This document shows, in pieces, positions 55,301-59,166 of a stretch of DNA of 64,000 nt. A program made the position numbers and the translations under genes. The stretch's first letter is position 1, and the number at the start of each line of letters is the position of its first letter. The notes beneath the pieces were generated by a model. That model was not told the origin of the DNA and made no database searches. It saw nothing but the letters and a program-made list of their open reading frames with translations. Source of the DNA: Antilocapra americana (Eukaryota; Chordata; Mammalia; Artiodactyla; Antilocapridae); assembly GCA_007570785.1 (NCBI GenBank), contig ML664152.1, forward strand, positions 738,640 through 802,639, written 5' to 3'.

Positions 55301-56771
55301 CTCTGACTCAGTTGCATCTCCTTCCTATGTGCCACGCACACGCAAAGGAAAGAAAACACTCCAGCCTCACTCTTCAAACCCCAGTCAGCAGTCTGACCTG
55401 CATGGGAAGCTTACAGAGGCCGCTCTGTCCTCTGCCTGCCACCCCCTCTATCAGCATCTCATACCCTCACCATGTGTTCTGAATGGTCTTTAACAGAGTG
55501 GCCCTGCGATTTCCTCAAGGGAAGGAACTATCACTAACCCTTGCGAATTCCCAATGTCTGACACGTCTGACTTCAAACAGCAACTTCACAGTACTCCGAG
55601 CGGTGGGGCGGGGCGGGGCGGCTAACCCCAACCCTGATCCAGTCTTTCTCCACCTTCTCACCGGCGTGTCTTAACTGCACACGGCTCAACCTCCGCAAAT
55701 TACCCAAAACACTGAGTATCGGATGGCGCTTGCGTGGATGGTCAAAGCCGGTTCAAGGAACTACAGAGCTCCCTGGGCACTGCAGCCTGGGGACGGGACA
55801 CCTTCCGGTGGATTAGTCCGAGCGTCTGGAGCGCCAGGCCCGGCACGGAGTTGGGGGTGGCGGAGGGTCTGGGCAGAGCCCTCCGCCCTCACCTGCCAGA
55901 ACCGTCTACCTAGGCCCCAAGCGTCGCAGGCGCTTCAGGACCCTGACACCAGGGAGGAGGTGAGACATTCCTTAGTGGAAACAAGTTCGTGTTCAGGAAC
56001 ACTACTCCGAAAGAAATTTTTACAGAAAAAAAGCAGGACTCCGTGTAAACGAACATCTGCACGTAGTTTTAATCGGAAGGAAGCTGAGCTGAGCCCTAGG
56101 GGAAGCACCTGTGATGCCCAACTACTGAATCCCGGCCTCCAAGCAGGAATCCGGGCAGAGACTGGGAGGTGCTCAGGTGCGAGCAGGTGTAGAGGTGTGG
56201 CGAAAGCGCCCGTCCCCGCACCTCGGACTTCGGGAGCGGGCAGGTGTCAGAGAGACCGCGTCCCGACGACACCACGGGCTGTCACTGAAGCCGCCACGCC
56301 TGCTAAAATGGCAGCTTCCCTGGGGCCGGCTACCTGCTGGGGCTGGGATCCCTGGGGGACGGGGCCGGGGTGGCCTTGCCTCCCTTAACCCCGCCCCTGC
56401 CCCTGCGCCTGCGCAGGCCCGCCAGTCCCGGCTTACCCCGCGCCCGTCCTCCCCGCGAGGCGCTGCGCGTCCCCAGCCGCTGATTGGCTGCGGCTGCGCT
56501 GGGGGCGGGCACTGGCTGAGGGCGGTGGATTCAAGATGGCGGCGGCCAGGGGGTGGCCTTCAGCCGAGTAGGCAGAAAAGGGGAAGAGTGCGGCGGCGGC
56601 GGCGGCGGCCCCCGCCTGGCTGCGTTGGCTCCTAGCAGGGGGGGTGGCGGGTACTGGAGCCCGCCCTATGGGCCGCACGCCGGGACAGCACGGGGAGGAG
56701 GCGCTGCCATTTACCTTCGCTCTCCCAGCTTCCACTTTTCTGCGCCGCTGCTCTTGCTCATCATCTTCCAT
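4179..56771 (-). CDS. PCNT: Pericentrin, 5' half of gene (27 exons, incomplete at 3' end)
   Basis: Pericentrin is a large coiled-coil scaffold of the centrosome and pericentriolar material that anchors gamma-tubulin complexes and other centrosomal proteins. Seen: the start MEDDEQEQRRRKVEAGRAK matches the human N terminus except for a few residues, and 27 consecutive minus-strand exons with AG/GT borders give a long Glu/Gln/Leu/Arg-rich coiled coil. Recognisable blocks, in order, are LAHFRQRKTKGD, LRLSLSDMH, AELKEKLQSEMEKNAQ, QHESELEQLRLYFEEKL, EMRQLQDQQAAQILDLE, ESLSLQLQEKNNQ, LEEARQIHSRFEKEFS, ALLSQMQFLEAELEE and NEEILHLNWKL. Exon lengths sum to 4799 bases, about 1600 codons, roughly half of the 3336-residue human protein; the C-terminal PACT centrosome-targeting domain is beyond the left edge. 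The ATG at 56771 has A at -3 and G at +4. All junction phases agree except exon 18/19 (see findings). Loss of PCNT causes microcephalic primordial dwarfism in humans (known). Exon numbers are local to this window. Confidence 0.96.
4572..4733 (-). CDS. PCNT: PCNT exon 26
   Basis: Acceptor TTACACAG before GACAGAG, donor GAG|GTGCGT; 54 codons, phase 0. It encodes ALQEQQMSNLLQVSALQSR and ends RQREAE. Human reads LKKQQMSSLLLASTLQST and RRESE. Confidence 0.94.
4734..6621 (-). other. PCNT intron 25
   Basis: About 1.9 kb. It holds an A17-18 run near 5021-5038; otherwise nothing recognised. Confidence 0.8.
6622..6828 (-). CDS. PCNT: PCNT exon 25
   Basis: Acceptor GGTTTTAG before ATTGAATTG, donor CAG|GTAGGC; 69 codons, phase 0. 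It encodes IELLEKKLREKSDGLNELI and DRQVLIQGEEIKRLEEMN, matching human VELLQQKLREKLDEFNELA. Confidence 0.96.
7137..7346 (+). mobile_element. Bov-tA SINE
   Basis: CCTTCCCCAGTGGCTCAGCG head, GGGAAGATCCCCTGCAGGAG and AATCCCATGGACAGAGGAGC body; in PCNT intron 24. Confidence 0.92.
7739..7759 (-). CDS. PCNT: PCNT exon 24, 21-base microexon
   Basis: Acceptor ACGACAG before CGGGCCC, donor GAG|GTACAG; seven codons, RAQLDEE, phase 0. It links exon 23 (LRDSH) to exon 25 (IELLEKK) and aligns with human QAPLDGE, which sits between PRDSQ and VELLQQK. The polypyrimidine tract is weak, which is common for microexons. Confidence 0.8.
7877..7993 (-). CDS. PCNT: PCNT exon 23
   Basis: Acceptor CGTGACAG before GAGCAGGC, donor CAC|GTAAGT; 39 codons, phase 0. 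It encodes EQAVEREREREDFQQEIQR and ends GLRDSH; human reads EQAAEREHEREEFQQEIQR and GPRDSQ. Confidence 0.95.
8374..8603 (-). CDS. PCNT: PCNT exon 22
   Basis: Acceptor ATCTTCAG before CTCTGCGG, donor GAC|GTAAGT; 230 bases, phase 1 in and phase 0 out. It encodes LRREVELVTQEQSEARRQA, DRAALLSQMQFLEAELEE and ends RQRQFMD, strongly conserved with human. Confidence 0.96.
8604..11164 (-). other. PCNT intron 21
   Basis: About 2.6 kb. One CHR-type SINE (listed) and a G-rich stretch near 10287-10315; no other feature recognised. Confidence 0.8.
10525..10660 (-). mobile_element. CHR-type tRNA-derived SINE
   Basis: The plus strand shows the complement of the CHR body: TAGTTCCCTGACCAGAG, ATCAAACCTGGGTGCCCTGC and GCTGAACAACCAGG. 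In PCNT intron 21. Confidence 0.7.
11165..11377 (-). CDS. PCNT: PCNT exon 21
   Basis: Acceptor GTCTGCAG before GCATCATT, donor GCTG|GTGAGC; 213 bases, phase 1 in and out. It encodes IIEGFKEEKAGLQEALGQK and an Arg/Gln/Ala-rich coiled coil ending EAQEREA; human reads TLEGFKVETADLKEVLAGK here. Confidence 0.92.
11559..11721 (-). CDS. PCNT: PCNT exon 20
   Basis: Acceptor TTTCACAG before CTGGAGG, donor GAGG|GTGAGC; 163 bases ending in phase 1. It encodes LEEARQIHSRFEKEFSCKN and AQVVRKHQELLEQL, nearly identical to human. Confidence 0.96.
11722..13329 (-). other. PCNT intron 19
   Basis: About 1.6 kb of mostly unique sequence. It has an 18-base tandem duplication (CAGGCCCCTGGGGTCAG twice, about 13227-13262). 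A 213-codon antisense frame lies at 12674-13315, judged to be chance. Confidence 0.8.
13330..13594 (-). CDS. PCNT: PCNT exon 19
   Basis: Acceptor GCCTTGCAG before CACAGCC, donor CAG|GTAAGA; 265 bases. The conserved frame encodes TALNAFAAAPALDDVW, TSSVAELSSHVCESFFLSP and RRVFQSLGLAVDGLLEM, clearly human-like (SSVAEISSHMRESFLMSP, RRVFQSLSLAVDGLMEM). The frame requires two bases from the previous exon, whereas exon 18 supplies one. The upstream border is the least certain in the gene. Confidence 0.9.
13654..13814 (-). CDS. PCNT: PCNT exon 18
   Basis: Acceptor CTCCCCAG before GAGAGCTC, donor CACAG|GTGAGC; 161 bases, phase 2 in and phase 1 out as written. It encodes RALQDTLRRLLGLFGETLQ and KSRIGERVGLCLED (human GALQDALRRLLGLFGETLR), then a Pro-rich end containing a C7 run. 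The outgoing phase does not fit exon 19, which needs one more base. The 3' boundary is therefore uncertain. Confidence 0.85.
13815..14964 (-). other. PCNT intron 17
   Basis: About 1.15 kb, GC-rich, no repeat or exon recognised. Confidence 0.75.
14965..15116 (-). CDS. PCNT: PCNT exon 17
   Basis: Acceptor TTCAACAG before CTGAAAGAC, donor AGAG|GTCAGT; 152 bases ending in phase 2. It encodes LKDQILSLNQEIEERHSEL, QQRRERENQEG and LSHSE, closely matching human LKDQVLSLSHEIEECRSEL. Confidence 0.95.
15731..15942 (+). mobile_element. Bov-tA SINE
   Basis: ATCCCTGGTGGCTCAG head, GGGAAGATCCCCTAGAGG body, GAGTCGGATACAACTTAGC end followed by a short ACAACA tail; in PCNT intron 16. Confidence 0.92.
15943..18299 (-). 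other. PCNT intron 16, middle part
   Basis: No gene recognised. AT-rich patches with T and A runs (for example T11 at 17639-17649) that may include decayed repeats I could not name. Confidence 0.7.
18300..19000 (+). mobile_element. L1 LINE 3' end, split by a SINE
   Basis: GCAACAACATGGATGGACC, GTGAAATAAGTCAGA, GTGGAATCTAA and AACTAACACAACATTG are typical of L1 3' ends. It is interrupted by a Bov-tA (18476-18690) and, near 18922-18972, by a minus-strand SINE head fragment. Contains a (GT)n run at 18836-18851. Confidence 0.75.
18476..18690 (+). mobile_element. Bov-tA SINE nested in L1
   Basis: GCTTCCTTGGTGACTCAG head, GAGAAGATCCCCTGGAG body and GTCACAAAGAGTTGGACTTG end, splitting the L1 sequence on both sides. 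Confidence 0.92.
19015..19830 (+). mobile_element. L1 LINE 3' remnant
   Basis: L1-like order: GTAAATAAAAACAAGATATC, GTGCACTGTTGGCAGAAATG, GGAGTATTACTATTCAGCC, ATGGACCTTGCAGGCATG, ending with CTAAACTGTACACTTAAAA. Ends about 25 bases downstream (on the gene strand) of the PCNT exon 16 donor. Confidence 0.65.
19856..20002 (-). CDS. PCNT: PCNT exon 16
   Basis: Acceptor TTGTACAG before GGTGAATTT, donor CAG|GTATGT; 49 codons, phase 0. It encodes GEFGSERKAALHEKEE and ESLSLQLQEKNNQILQ, nearly identical to human GEFGSEKKTALHEKEE and ESLSLQLQKKNHQVQQ. Confidence 0.95.
20576..20870 (+). mobile_element. CHR-type SINE with expanded 3' end
   Basis: GGGACTTTTCTGGTGGCACA head and CTGGGAAGATTCTACATGC body. 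The 3' part then repeats an ACTACGAAAGCCCGCATCCTGC-like unit several times (about 20695-20835). Confidence 0.75.
20695..20835 (+). repeat. Short tandem repeat of about 23-26 bases in SINE tail
   Basis: Five to six imperfect units containing ACTACGAAAG and CACATCCTGCA, expanded from the CHR-type SINE body. Confidence 0.75.
21467..21681 (-). mobile_element. Bov-tA SINE with target duplication
   Basis: A minus-strand SINE; its head reads GGGCTTCCTTGGTGGCTCAG in the gene direction. Flanked by the 12-base duplication CTTCTCATCAGA at 21455-21466 and 21682-21693. In PCNT intron 15. Confidence 0.93.
22205..23940 (+). mobile_element. BovB LINE, 5' truncated, about 1.7 kb
   Basis: Covers the reverse-transcriptase part and 3' end of BovB. 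Recognisable pieces include ITHLEPDILECEVKW, NHEFPDVQAGFRKGRG (RT domain), SCFIDYNKAF and LGSKITTDGDCSHEI. Frames are broken by stops and indels, so it is inactive. Followed by a (TA)n run at about 23943-23958. Confidence 0.93.
24050..24330 (+). mobile_element. L1-like 3' remnant
   Basis: ATTCTAAGTGAAAGAAGTC, CAGTGGCTGTGAGGGGCTG and GTACTGTATACTTCAAAA follow the order of an old L1 3'UTR; contains a G13 run near 24223-24236. Family uncertain. Confidence 0.45.
24573..24678 (-). mobile_element. CHR-type tRNA-derived SINE
   Basis: The minus strand reads GGGACGTCCCTGGTGGTCAG, then a body ending in GATCCCGCATGCCTCGTGGC. Confidence 0.75.
25062..25172 (-). CDS. PCNT: PCNT exon 15 (poorly conserved)
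   Basis: Acceptor CCACTCAG before CAGGAGCCG, donor CAG|GTATTG; 37 codons, phase 0 at both ends, so it can be skipped without a frame change. It begins QEPEAQCSALQVGQEEEPE and ends LEQQVALLQ. I cannot align it with human pericentrin from memory. Good splice sites, an open frame and compatible phase support it. Confidence 0.7.
26050..26395. repeat. Minisatellite, unit about 39 bases
   Basis: Eight or nine imperfect units built on GTAGACATGGACATGAAC, CTATTCTCC and CGGCCCGGGTG. In PCNT intron 14. On both strands it produces short repetitive reading frames that are not genes. Confidence 0.9.
26396..28442 (-). other. PCNT intron 14, exon-proximal part
   Basis: Mostly unique sequence, GC-rich in places, nothing recognised beyond the minisatellite to its left. 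Confidence 0.75.
28443..29001 (-). CDS. PCNT: PCNT exon 14
   Basis: Acceptor GTCTTAG before GTTTTTGG, donor AAG|GTGAGC; 559 bases, phase 2 in and phase 0 out, the largest exon in the window. It starts FLEERRAITEKLAAEQDA (human FLEERKEITEKFSAEQDA). The last 45 or so codons (from LTQVLEMLELG to LCLHGARK) do not resemble the human continuation and lose coiled-coil character. Confidence 0.93.
29002..30203 (-). other. PCNT intron 13
   Basis: About 1.2 kb of unique-looking sequence; nothing recognised. Confidence 0.75.
30204..30673 (-). CDS. PCNT: PCNT exon 13
   Basis: Acceptor GGTTGCAG before GTGAAACG, donor GCAG|GTGGGT; 470 bases ending in phase 2. It encodes KRSLIDAHQEELKSAEEKI, FELRESEMRQLQDQQAAQI and HLKEDCALQLKVAQS. 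A conserved CSQCGRE motif (a CxxC pair, codons near 30311-30322) interrupts the helix; human has the same motif. Confidence 0.96.
30797..31618 (+). mobile_element. BovB LINE 3' fragment with target duplication
   Basis: About 820 bases from CTGGGCTGGATGAAGC to the BovB terminus. Flanked by a perfect 12-base duplication, AGTCCCACAACA, at 30785-30796 and 31619-31630. It was inserted in PCNT intron 12 about 120 bases upstream of the exon 13 acceptor, in antisense to the gene. Confidence 0.95.
31631..33559 (-). other. PCNT intron 12, left part
   Basis: Unique-looking sequence with a 248-codon antisense frame (32381-33127) of low-complexity composition, not considered a gene. Confidence 0.75.
33560..33768 (-). 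CDS. PCNT: PCNT exon 12
   Basis: Acceptor CCCCACAG, donor AAA|GTAAGT; 209 bases, phase 1 in and phase 0 out. It ends in a strongly conserved block: LKEEIDLLKAENRNLHEKL then QHEICLKEELEK (human LKEEIELLKIENRNLYEKL). Confidence 0.95.
33880..34062. repeat. Imperfect tandem duplication
   Basis: Two units of roughly 80-95 bases, each with GGGGCACGACA, CTGCAGCCCAGCGGGCACTG and CACCACACCCACTGCTGCCC. The second has an extra GTAGCAGGCACT. In PCNT intron 11. Confidence 0.85.
34648..34762 (-). CDS. PCNT: PCNT exon 11
   Basis: Acceptor CCCCAAAG before GAGAGC, donor CAAG|GTATAT; 115 bases ending in phase 1. It begins ESLSLRTRLEENHQCQ, comparable to human ESLPRFQAELEESHRHQ, and ends in a Glu/Gln/Gly-rich non-helical segment (EALEGEEPGQ). 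Weakly conserved. Confidence 0.85.
36452..36566 (+). mobile_element. CHR-type tRNA-derived SINE
   Basis: GGCACTTCCCTGGAGGTCC head, GTGGGTTCAATCCCTGCTC box and ATGGCCAAAAAA end. Confidence 0.8.
37330..37437 (-). mobile_element. Bov-tA SINE 5' part
   Basis: The minus strand contains a SINE head and body: CCTGCAATGCAGGAGACC and ATTCATGGGTGGGAAAGACC. The 3' half is missing. Confidence 0.75.
38414..38489 (-). CDS. PCNT: PCNT exon 10
   Basis: Acceptor TCACCCAG, donor GAG|GTGATG; 76 bases, phase 2 in and phase 0 out. It encodes ACLEETSEEERDRLDGL and ends QREQLE. Human has a longer, poorly conserved stretch here, so the assignment rests mainly on splice sites and phase. Confidence 0.82.
38726..38969 (-). 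CDS. PCNT: PCNT exon 9
   Basis: Acceptor CCATACAG, donor CCAG|GTGAGT; 244 bases, phase 1 in and phase 2 out. It encodes ELREQLLARASHVEELELL, a five-residue polyglutamine (QQQQQ), then HESELEQLRLYFEEKL and EDLTLLQRRLQ. The glutamines come from a CAG/CTG run near 38888-38902 and may vary in length between animals. Confidence 0.95.
38970..40337 (-). other. PCNT intron 8
   Basis: About 1.4 kb; nothing recognised. Confidence 0.75.
40338..40449 (-). CDS. PCNT: PCNT exon 8
   Basis: Acceptor TCTTCCAG before CTGGAGAGG, donor AGTG|GTGAGC; 112 bases ending in phase 1. It encodes LERLRASYEELQARSQEEI and ends SSRQELS, matching human LENLQASYEDLKAQSQEEI. Confidence 0.95.
40450..41489 (-). other. PCNT intron 7, right of L1
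   Basis: GC-rich unique sequence; nothing recognised. Confidence 0.7.
41490..42330 (+). mobile_element. L1 LINE 3' remnant, split by a SINE
   Basis: L1 landmarks CCATATGACCCAGCCACTCC, GGGTATACACCCGAAA, AAGTATTCACTGGCAGAC, GAAATGAGTCAGAAGGAG and CGATATTGTAAATCATC, interrupted at 41688-41892. Confidence 0.75.
41688..41892 (-). mobile_element. Bov-tA SINE nested in L1
   Basis: Complement of a Bov-tA: TCGCTCAGTCATGTCTTAC at the left, TCTGACCCAGGGATTGC in the middle, TACTGAGCCACATGGGAATC at the right. Confidence 0.9.
42447..42583 (-). CDS. PCNT: PCNT exon 7
   Basis: Acceptor ATCTGCAG before GTTCCC, donor GAG|GTAGGC; 137 bases, phase 1 in and phase 0 out. It encodes SLQTQEAQHEASLSKLRAD and ends KEKENQLE, matching the human RNLESHHQAAIEKLRED region. 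Confidence 0.94.
43045..43219 (-). CDS. PCNT: PCNT exon 6
   Basis: Acceptor AAATTAG before ATTCTGAAG, donor GAAT|GTGAGT; 175 bases, ending in phase 1. It encodes ILKQDWESERDSCLENLRR and then a coiled-coil stretch ending AKNQAE, clearly homologous to human TLKEDWESEKDLCLENLRK. Confidence 0.95.
43220..44185 (-). other. PCNT intron 5
   Basis: About 1 kb; nothing recognised. Confidence 0.75.
44186..44241 (-). CDS. PCNT: PCNT exon 5
   Basis: A 56-base exon: acceptor GTCTTGCAG, donor GAG|GTACAT. Two bases complete an Ala codon and 18 codons follow: ELKEKLQSEMEKNAQMIE, almost identical to human. Ends in phase 0. Confidence 0.94.
45440..46290. repeat. G-rich (plus strand) minisatellite, about 0.8 kb
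   Basis: Continuous run of imperfect units GGGGTCTGGG, ATGGGGATGG and GGGGGACTGGG, with very few C or A on the plus strand. In PCNT intron 4, ending about 120 bases from the exon 4 donor. The gene-sense strand is C-rich. Many runs of at least four G suggest G-quadruplex potential on the plus (template) strand. Confidence 0.95.
46411..46612 (-). CDS. PCNT: PCNT exon 4, start of coiled coil
   Basis: Acceptor GTCCTCCAG before GAGCTGGAG, donor GCAG|GTATGC; 202 bases, ending in phase 1. It encodes ELELEVLRLSLSDMH onward, closely matching human LELEALRLSLSNMH. After ELELVREEA it runs straight into the next exon, so about a dozen residues found in human (the REKEEVVLRCGQ segment) are absent. A minisatellite starts about 120 bases downstream of the donor. 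Confidence 0.93.
46670..46878 (+). mobile_element. L1-like 3' remnant left of mariner
   Basis: AGGATGGTGGCTGCCAGGGG, CACTGAACTGTGCACCC and GTTAACCTTATGAG resemble the L1-type 3' end at 19590-19800. Family uncertain. Confidence 0.45.
46881..48090 (+). mobile_element. Mariner (Tc1/mariner) DNA transposon, complete ends, dead transposase
   Basis: Imperfect 20-base terminal inverted repeats (GGTTGGTACAAACG.. at the left, reverse complement of TTTTGTACCAACC at the right, 18 of 20 matching) are flanked by TA at 46879-46880 and 48091-48092. The 1210-base interior encodes a mariner transposase in broken form: MLDKKQTPAIFLFEFKMG to about 47330, a stop at about 47364-47366, and later fragments such as EKNAQQIDEMHQKL near 47658. 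It resembles the transposase part of SETMAR (Hsmar1), so it belongs to the related ruminant mariner group. It sits in PCNT intron 3 and appears to have landed next to an L1 3' end. Confidence 0.9.
48093..49431 (-). other. PCNT intron 3, right of mariner
   Basis: AT-rich at 48100-48450 and 48750-49120. Human pericentrin has an acidic segment (ECEQECELAITDLESG) between the parts encoded by exons 3 and 4, and I searched here for it without success. Confidence 0.7.
49432..49509 (-). CDS. PCNT: PCNT exon 3 (shortened repeat exon)
   Basis: Acceptor CCTGCCAG before CCGCAGGAG, donor AAG|GTGAGC; 26 codons, phase 0 at both ends. It ends CAEQPGAMTK. In human this part of the protein holds a run of imperfect repeats of the DHPPEQ..GMFTV type that ends in GMFTK; here only one degenerate unit seems to remain. 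The assignment rests on position, phase and the closing motif, so it is less certain than the flanking exons. Confidence 0.72.
50536..50990 (+). mobile_element. CHR-type SINE split by a BOV-A2 SINE
   Basis: The left part, GGCTCTCCTGGCAGTACAG to CAAATCCTGG, includes a 48-base internal tandem duplication of ATCTTCCCCAGCAGGGGGCG (start points 50570 and 50618). The right part resumes at 50938 with TAGGGGACCTAAGATCCC and ends GACATGGCCAAAAATTT. Confidence 0.85.
50655..50927 (-). mobile_element. BOV-A2 SINE (dimer of BovA) nested in CHR SINE
   Basis: Two BovA units in tandem on the minus strand: left unit TTAGTTGCTCAGTTGTC to TTTCCTTCTCC, right unit AAGTCACTCAGTCATGTCC to TTCCTTCTCCAT. Flanked by the 10-base duplication CAAATCCTGG at 50645-50654 and 50928-50937. 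Confidence 0.92.
51343..51450 (+). mobile_element. BovA monomer fragment
   Basis: CCTCTGGAGAAGGGAAAAGC, ACCCACTCCAGTATTCTGG and GAGTCGGACACGACTGAGC, ending in TTTCACTTTCACTTTC. Confidence 0.85.
51870..52890 (+). mobile_element. Old L1-type LINE 3' region
   Basis: GATCCTACCACATAACTAGC, GATTGGAGGAGACTAAGG, GGTGAGGGGTGTCCAGGAAC and TTTTTGTAGCTCTAACG resemble a widespread ancient L1 3' end. The 5' border is not clear. Confidence 0.5.
52891..54035 (-). other. PCNT intron 2, exon 2-proximal part
   Basis: Unique-looking; nothing recognised. Confidence 0.7.
54036..54242 (-). CDS. PCNT: PCNT exon 2
   Basis: Acceptor GCGCAG before CTTGCTCAC, donor CAG|GTGCAT; 69 codons, phase 0 at both ends. It begins LAHFRQRKTKGD and ends TPDGAEAAQ, both conserved with human. 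The basic start and Ser/Thr-rich middle are probably disordered, upstream of the coiled coil. Confidence 0.94.
54243..56129 (-). other. PCNT intron 1, body
   Basis: Mostly unique AT-balanced sequence with rising CG content toward 55.6 kb, where GC boxes (GGGGCGGGGC) begin. Confidence 0.7.
56404..56417. promoter_or_regulatory. NRF1-like palindromic site
   Basis: TGCGCCTGCGCAGG resembles the NRF1 consensus GCGCATGCGC and lies in the CpG island, in the first intron of PCNT about 300 bases downstream of the exon 1 donor. Motif similarity only. Confidence 0.45.
56533..56543 (+). promoter_or_regulatory. YY1-like site
   Basis: AAGATGGCGGC matches the long YY1 consensus that is often found just downstream of CpG-island transcription starts. 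Here it is on the plus strand inside PCNT intron 1, so it may serve a divergent plus-strand start. Confidence 0.45.
56715..56771 (-). CDS. PCNT: PCNT exon 1, coding part
   Basis: Nineteen codons from ATG to AAG, then donor GTAAAT (phase 0). The peptide MEDDEQEQRRRKVEAGRAK is close to human MEVEQEQRRRKVEAGRTK, with one extra acidic residue. The start context is AAGATGG. The 5'UTR lies to the right inside a CpG island; I cannot place the transcription start. Confidence 0.95.
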
Positions 56772-57425
56772 CTTTCTCTGGGGCCCTCAGCCAGTCGCTA
56801 GGAGATGGCTGAGCCGAAGCGTTGCCGCCTTCGCTCTATTTACACTCCCTCCCCCTCGCCTGGGCTCACCCTCCCCCCACGACAACTGTCACGCAGACGT
56901 GGGCCCGCCCCACGTCCGGCCCTACCCGAGGCGGGCACCGGACTGCTGGCCAATCAGGGGCCGCGGTCCTGCTCTCGCGCCCGCGCGCTCAGGGCGGTGC
57001 GTCCGAGGAGGTGCGGTTCAGCGGAGCTCCGCCCCAGCTCCTTCCTCTCCGATGGGTGAATGTCCGCTCCCGCCTCTTCGGACGGGACCAATGAGCGCGG
57101 CGCGGCAGCTTCGGCGCCCTTGGCGGTTGGTAGGTTTGAAGCGCCCTGTTAACTTGGAGGGACTCCGGCTCCCGTTGGTGTGTCTGCTGGTCCACGTTCC
57201 CTGGAGGTTCGGGCAGTACAGGAGGGGTCTGCGCCGGTGCCCACTTGGGTCGAGCTTTGCAAGAGGCCAGGAACAAGTCCAGGAGGCCGGGCCCCAATGC
57301 GTGGACGTGCCAGCTCGGGGCTGTCCCTGAAATCGTGTTCTAGGTGTCCGTGGCCGGACCCCGGGGTTGCAGGACCCGGACTTTGATCTCTAGGGGTCCT
57401 GGCCCTGTGTGTGTCATGATAACAG

Positions 57426-58247
57426 TTCAGTTCAGTCGCTCAGTCGTGTCCGATTCTTTGCGAACCCATGAATCACAGCACACCAGGCCTCCCTGTCCAT
57501 CACCAACTCCGGGAGTCCACCCAAACCCATGTTCATCGAGTCGGTGATGCCATCCAACTATCTCATCCTCTGTCGTCCCCTTCTTCTCCTGCCCTCAATC
57601 TTTCCCAGCATCAGGGTCTTTTCCAATGAGTCAGCTATTCACATGAGGTGGCCAAAGTATTGGAGTTTCAGCTTCAAATCAGTCCTTCCAATGAACACCC
57701 AGGACTGATCTCCTTTAGGATGGACTAGTTGGATCTCCTGCAGTCCAAGGGACTCTCAAGAGTCTTCTACAATACCACCGTTGAAAAGCATCAATTCTTC
57801 GGCACTCAGCTTTCTTTATATTCCAACTCTCACATCCATACATGACCACTGGAAAAACCATAGCCTTGACTAGACGGACCTTTCTTGGCAAAGTAATGTC
57901 TCTGCTTTTTAATATGCTATCTAGGTTGGTCATAACTTTCCTTCCAAGGAGTAAGCGTCTTTTAATTTCATGGCTGCAGTCACCATCTGCAGTGATTTTG
58001 GAGCCCAGAAACATAAACTCAGCCACTGTTTCCACTGTTTCCCCATCTATCTGCCACGAAGTGATGGGACAAGATGCCATGATCTTAGTTTTCTGAATGT
58101 TGAGTTTTAAGCCAACTTTTTCACTCTCCTCTTTCCCTTTCATCAAGAGGCTCTTTAGTTCTTCTTTGCTTTCTGCCATAAGGGTGGTATCATCTGCATA
58201 TCTGAGGTTATTGATATTTCTCCCGGCAATCTTAATTCCAGCTTGTG
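57426..58247 (-). mobile_element. BovB LINE 3' fragment with target duplication
   Basis: Minus-strand BovB with frame pieces ITSWQIDGETVETVAEFMF and LLRVPWTAGDP. A 9-base duplication, TGATAACAG, lies at 57417-57425 and 58248-58256. It lies just right of the CpG island. Confidence 0.93.
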
Positions 58248-58507
58248 TGATAACAGACAGCCGGCAATATCACTTGATTTCATTCCTAGACATCCCTCCC
58301 TTGGGTCCCACTGGCACCTGTACCCACGGAACCAGAGTGCCAGGGGCGGCCACAGTTAGTTCAGTAGGAATTGGCGCCAGGACCCCACAGCCCAAGGATC
58401 CCAGAGCTGCAGGGACAAGAAGCCACTGGCGGTGCTGCCACTCCTGGGCCCATGGATTCTTCCCAGTGGGCACACAGTGCTATATCAAGGACTCTGTTTC
58501 AGTGCGT

Positions 58508-58768
58508 CTAAGTACTCTTACCTGGAAAATCCTGTGGATGGAGGAGCCTGGTAAGCTGCAGTCCATGGGGTCGTGAAAAGTCGGACTCGACTAAGCGACT
58601 TCACTTTCACTTTTCACTTTCATGCATTGGAGAAGGAAATAGCAACCCACTCCAGTGTTCTTGCCTGGAGAATCCCAGGGATGGAGGAGCCTAGTGGGCT
58701 GCCATCTATGGGGCCACACAGAGTCGGACACGACTGAAGCGACTTAGTAGCAGCAGCAGCAGCAGCAT
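58508..58768 (+). mobile_element. BOV-A2 SINE with (AGC)n tail
   Basis: Two BovA units in tandem, the first ending CTAAGCGACTTCACTTTC, the second ending GACTGAAGCGACTTAG. They are followed by an AGC microsatellite at 58748-58767, the usual BOV-A2 tail. Confidence 0.92.
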
Positions 58769-59043
58769 GCCCAACTTACATCTTCTGGTTAGTGCGGTTC
58801 ACGGTTTGACCTGAGGACCCCACAATCATGGTTCCACTCTGGCACCTCTGACATAAAGCATTTCTCTGCGTCAGAGTGTTAGGAGGGACTCTGTGCACTG
58901 GGAAACTGAGATGGTCAGGCTGAGGCTCTAAGGGCAGGAAAGGCAAACCCATGCCTGCAATACACGTATATTCCTGTTAGGGCAGTCCCTGAAACCCAGC
59001 GTGAAAAGGGTTTCTTTTCATAGGGCCTCCTTACTGAGGGGCC

Positions 59044-59166
59044 TTGTTTAGTCACTAAATTGTGTCCAACTCTTTGCAACCCCATAGACTGTAACCCACC
59101 AGGCTTGTCTATTCGTGGGATTTTCTAGGCAAGAATACTGGAGTGGATTGCCATTTCCTTCTCCAA
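59044..59166 (-). mobile_element. BovA monomer
   Basis: TTTAGTCACTAAATTGTGTC, CATAGACTGTAACCCACC and GGATTGCCATTTCCTTCTCC: one BovA unit on the minus strand. Confidence 0.88.

Larger units (their letters stand above)
56130..57330. promoter_or_regulatory. CpG island and PCNT promoter, probably bidirectional
   Basis: Dense CG dinucleotides and GC boxes surround PCNT exon 1, with another GC-box cluster at about 55604-55620. CCAAT boxes are at 56950-56954 and 57088-57092 on the plus strand and at 56483-56487 on the minus strand. No TATA box was seen. In human, C21orf58 starts head to head with PCNT within a few hundred bases, so a divergent plus-strand transcript is expected here. I saw no recognisable coding exon of it. 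Confidence 0.8.

Noticed and set aside
55723..56388. 221-codon frame entering the CpG island
   Set aside because: CpG-island composition suppresses stop codons. The Arg/Pro/Ala-rich peptide has no recognisable similarity, though an exon of a divergent gene cannot be fully excluded.
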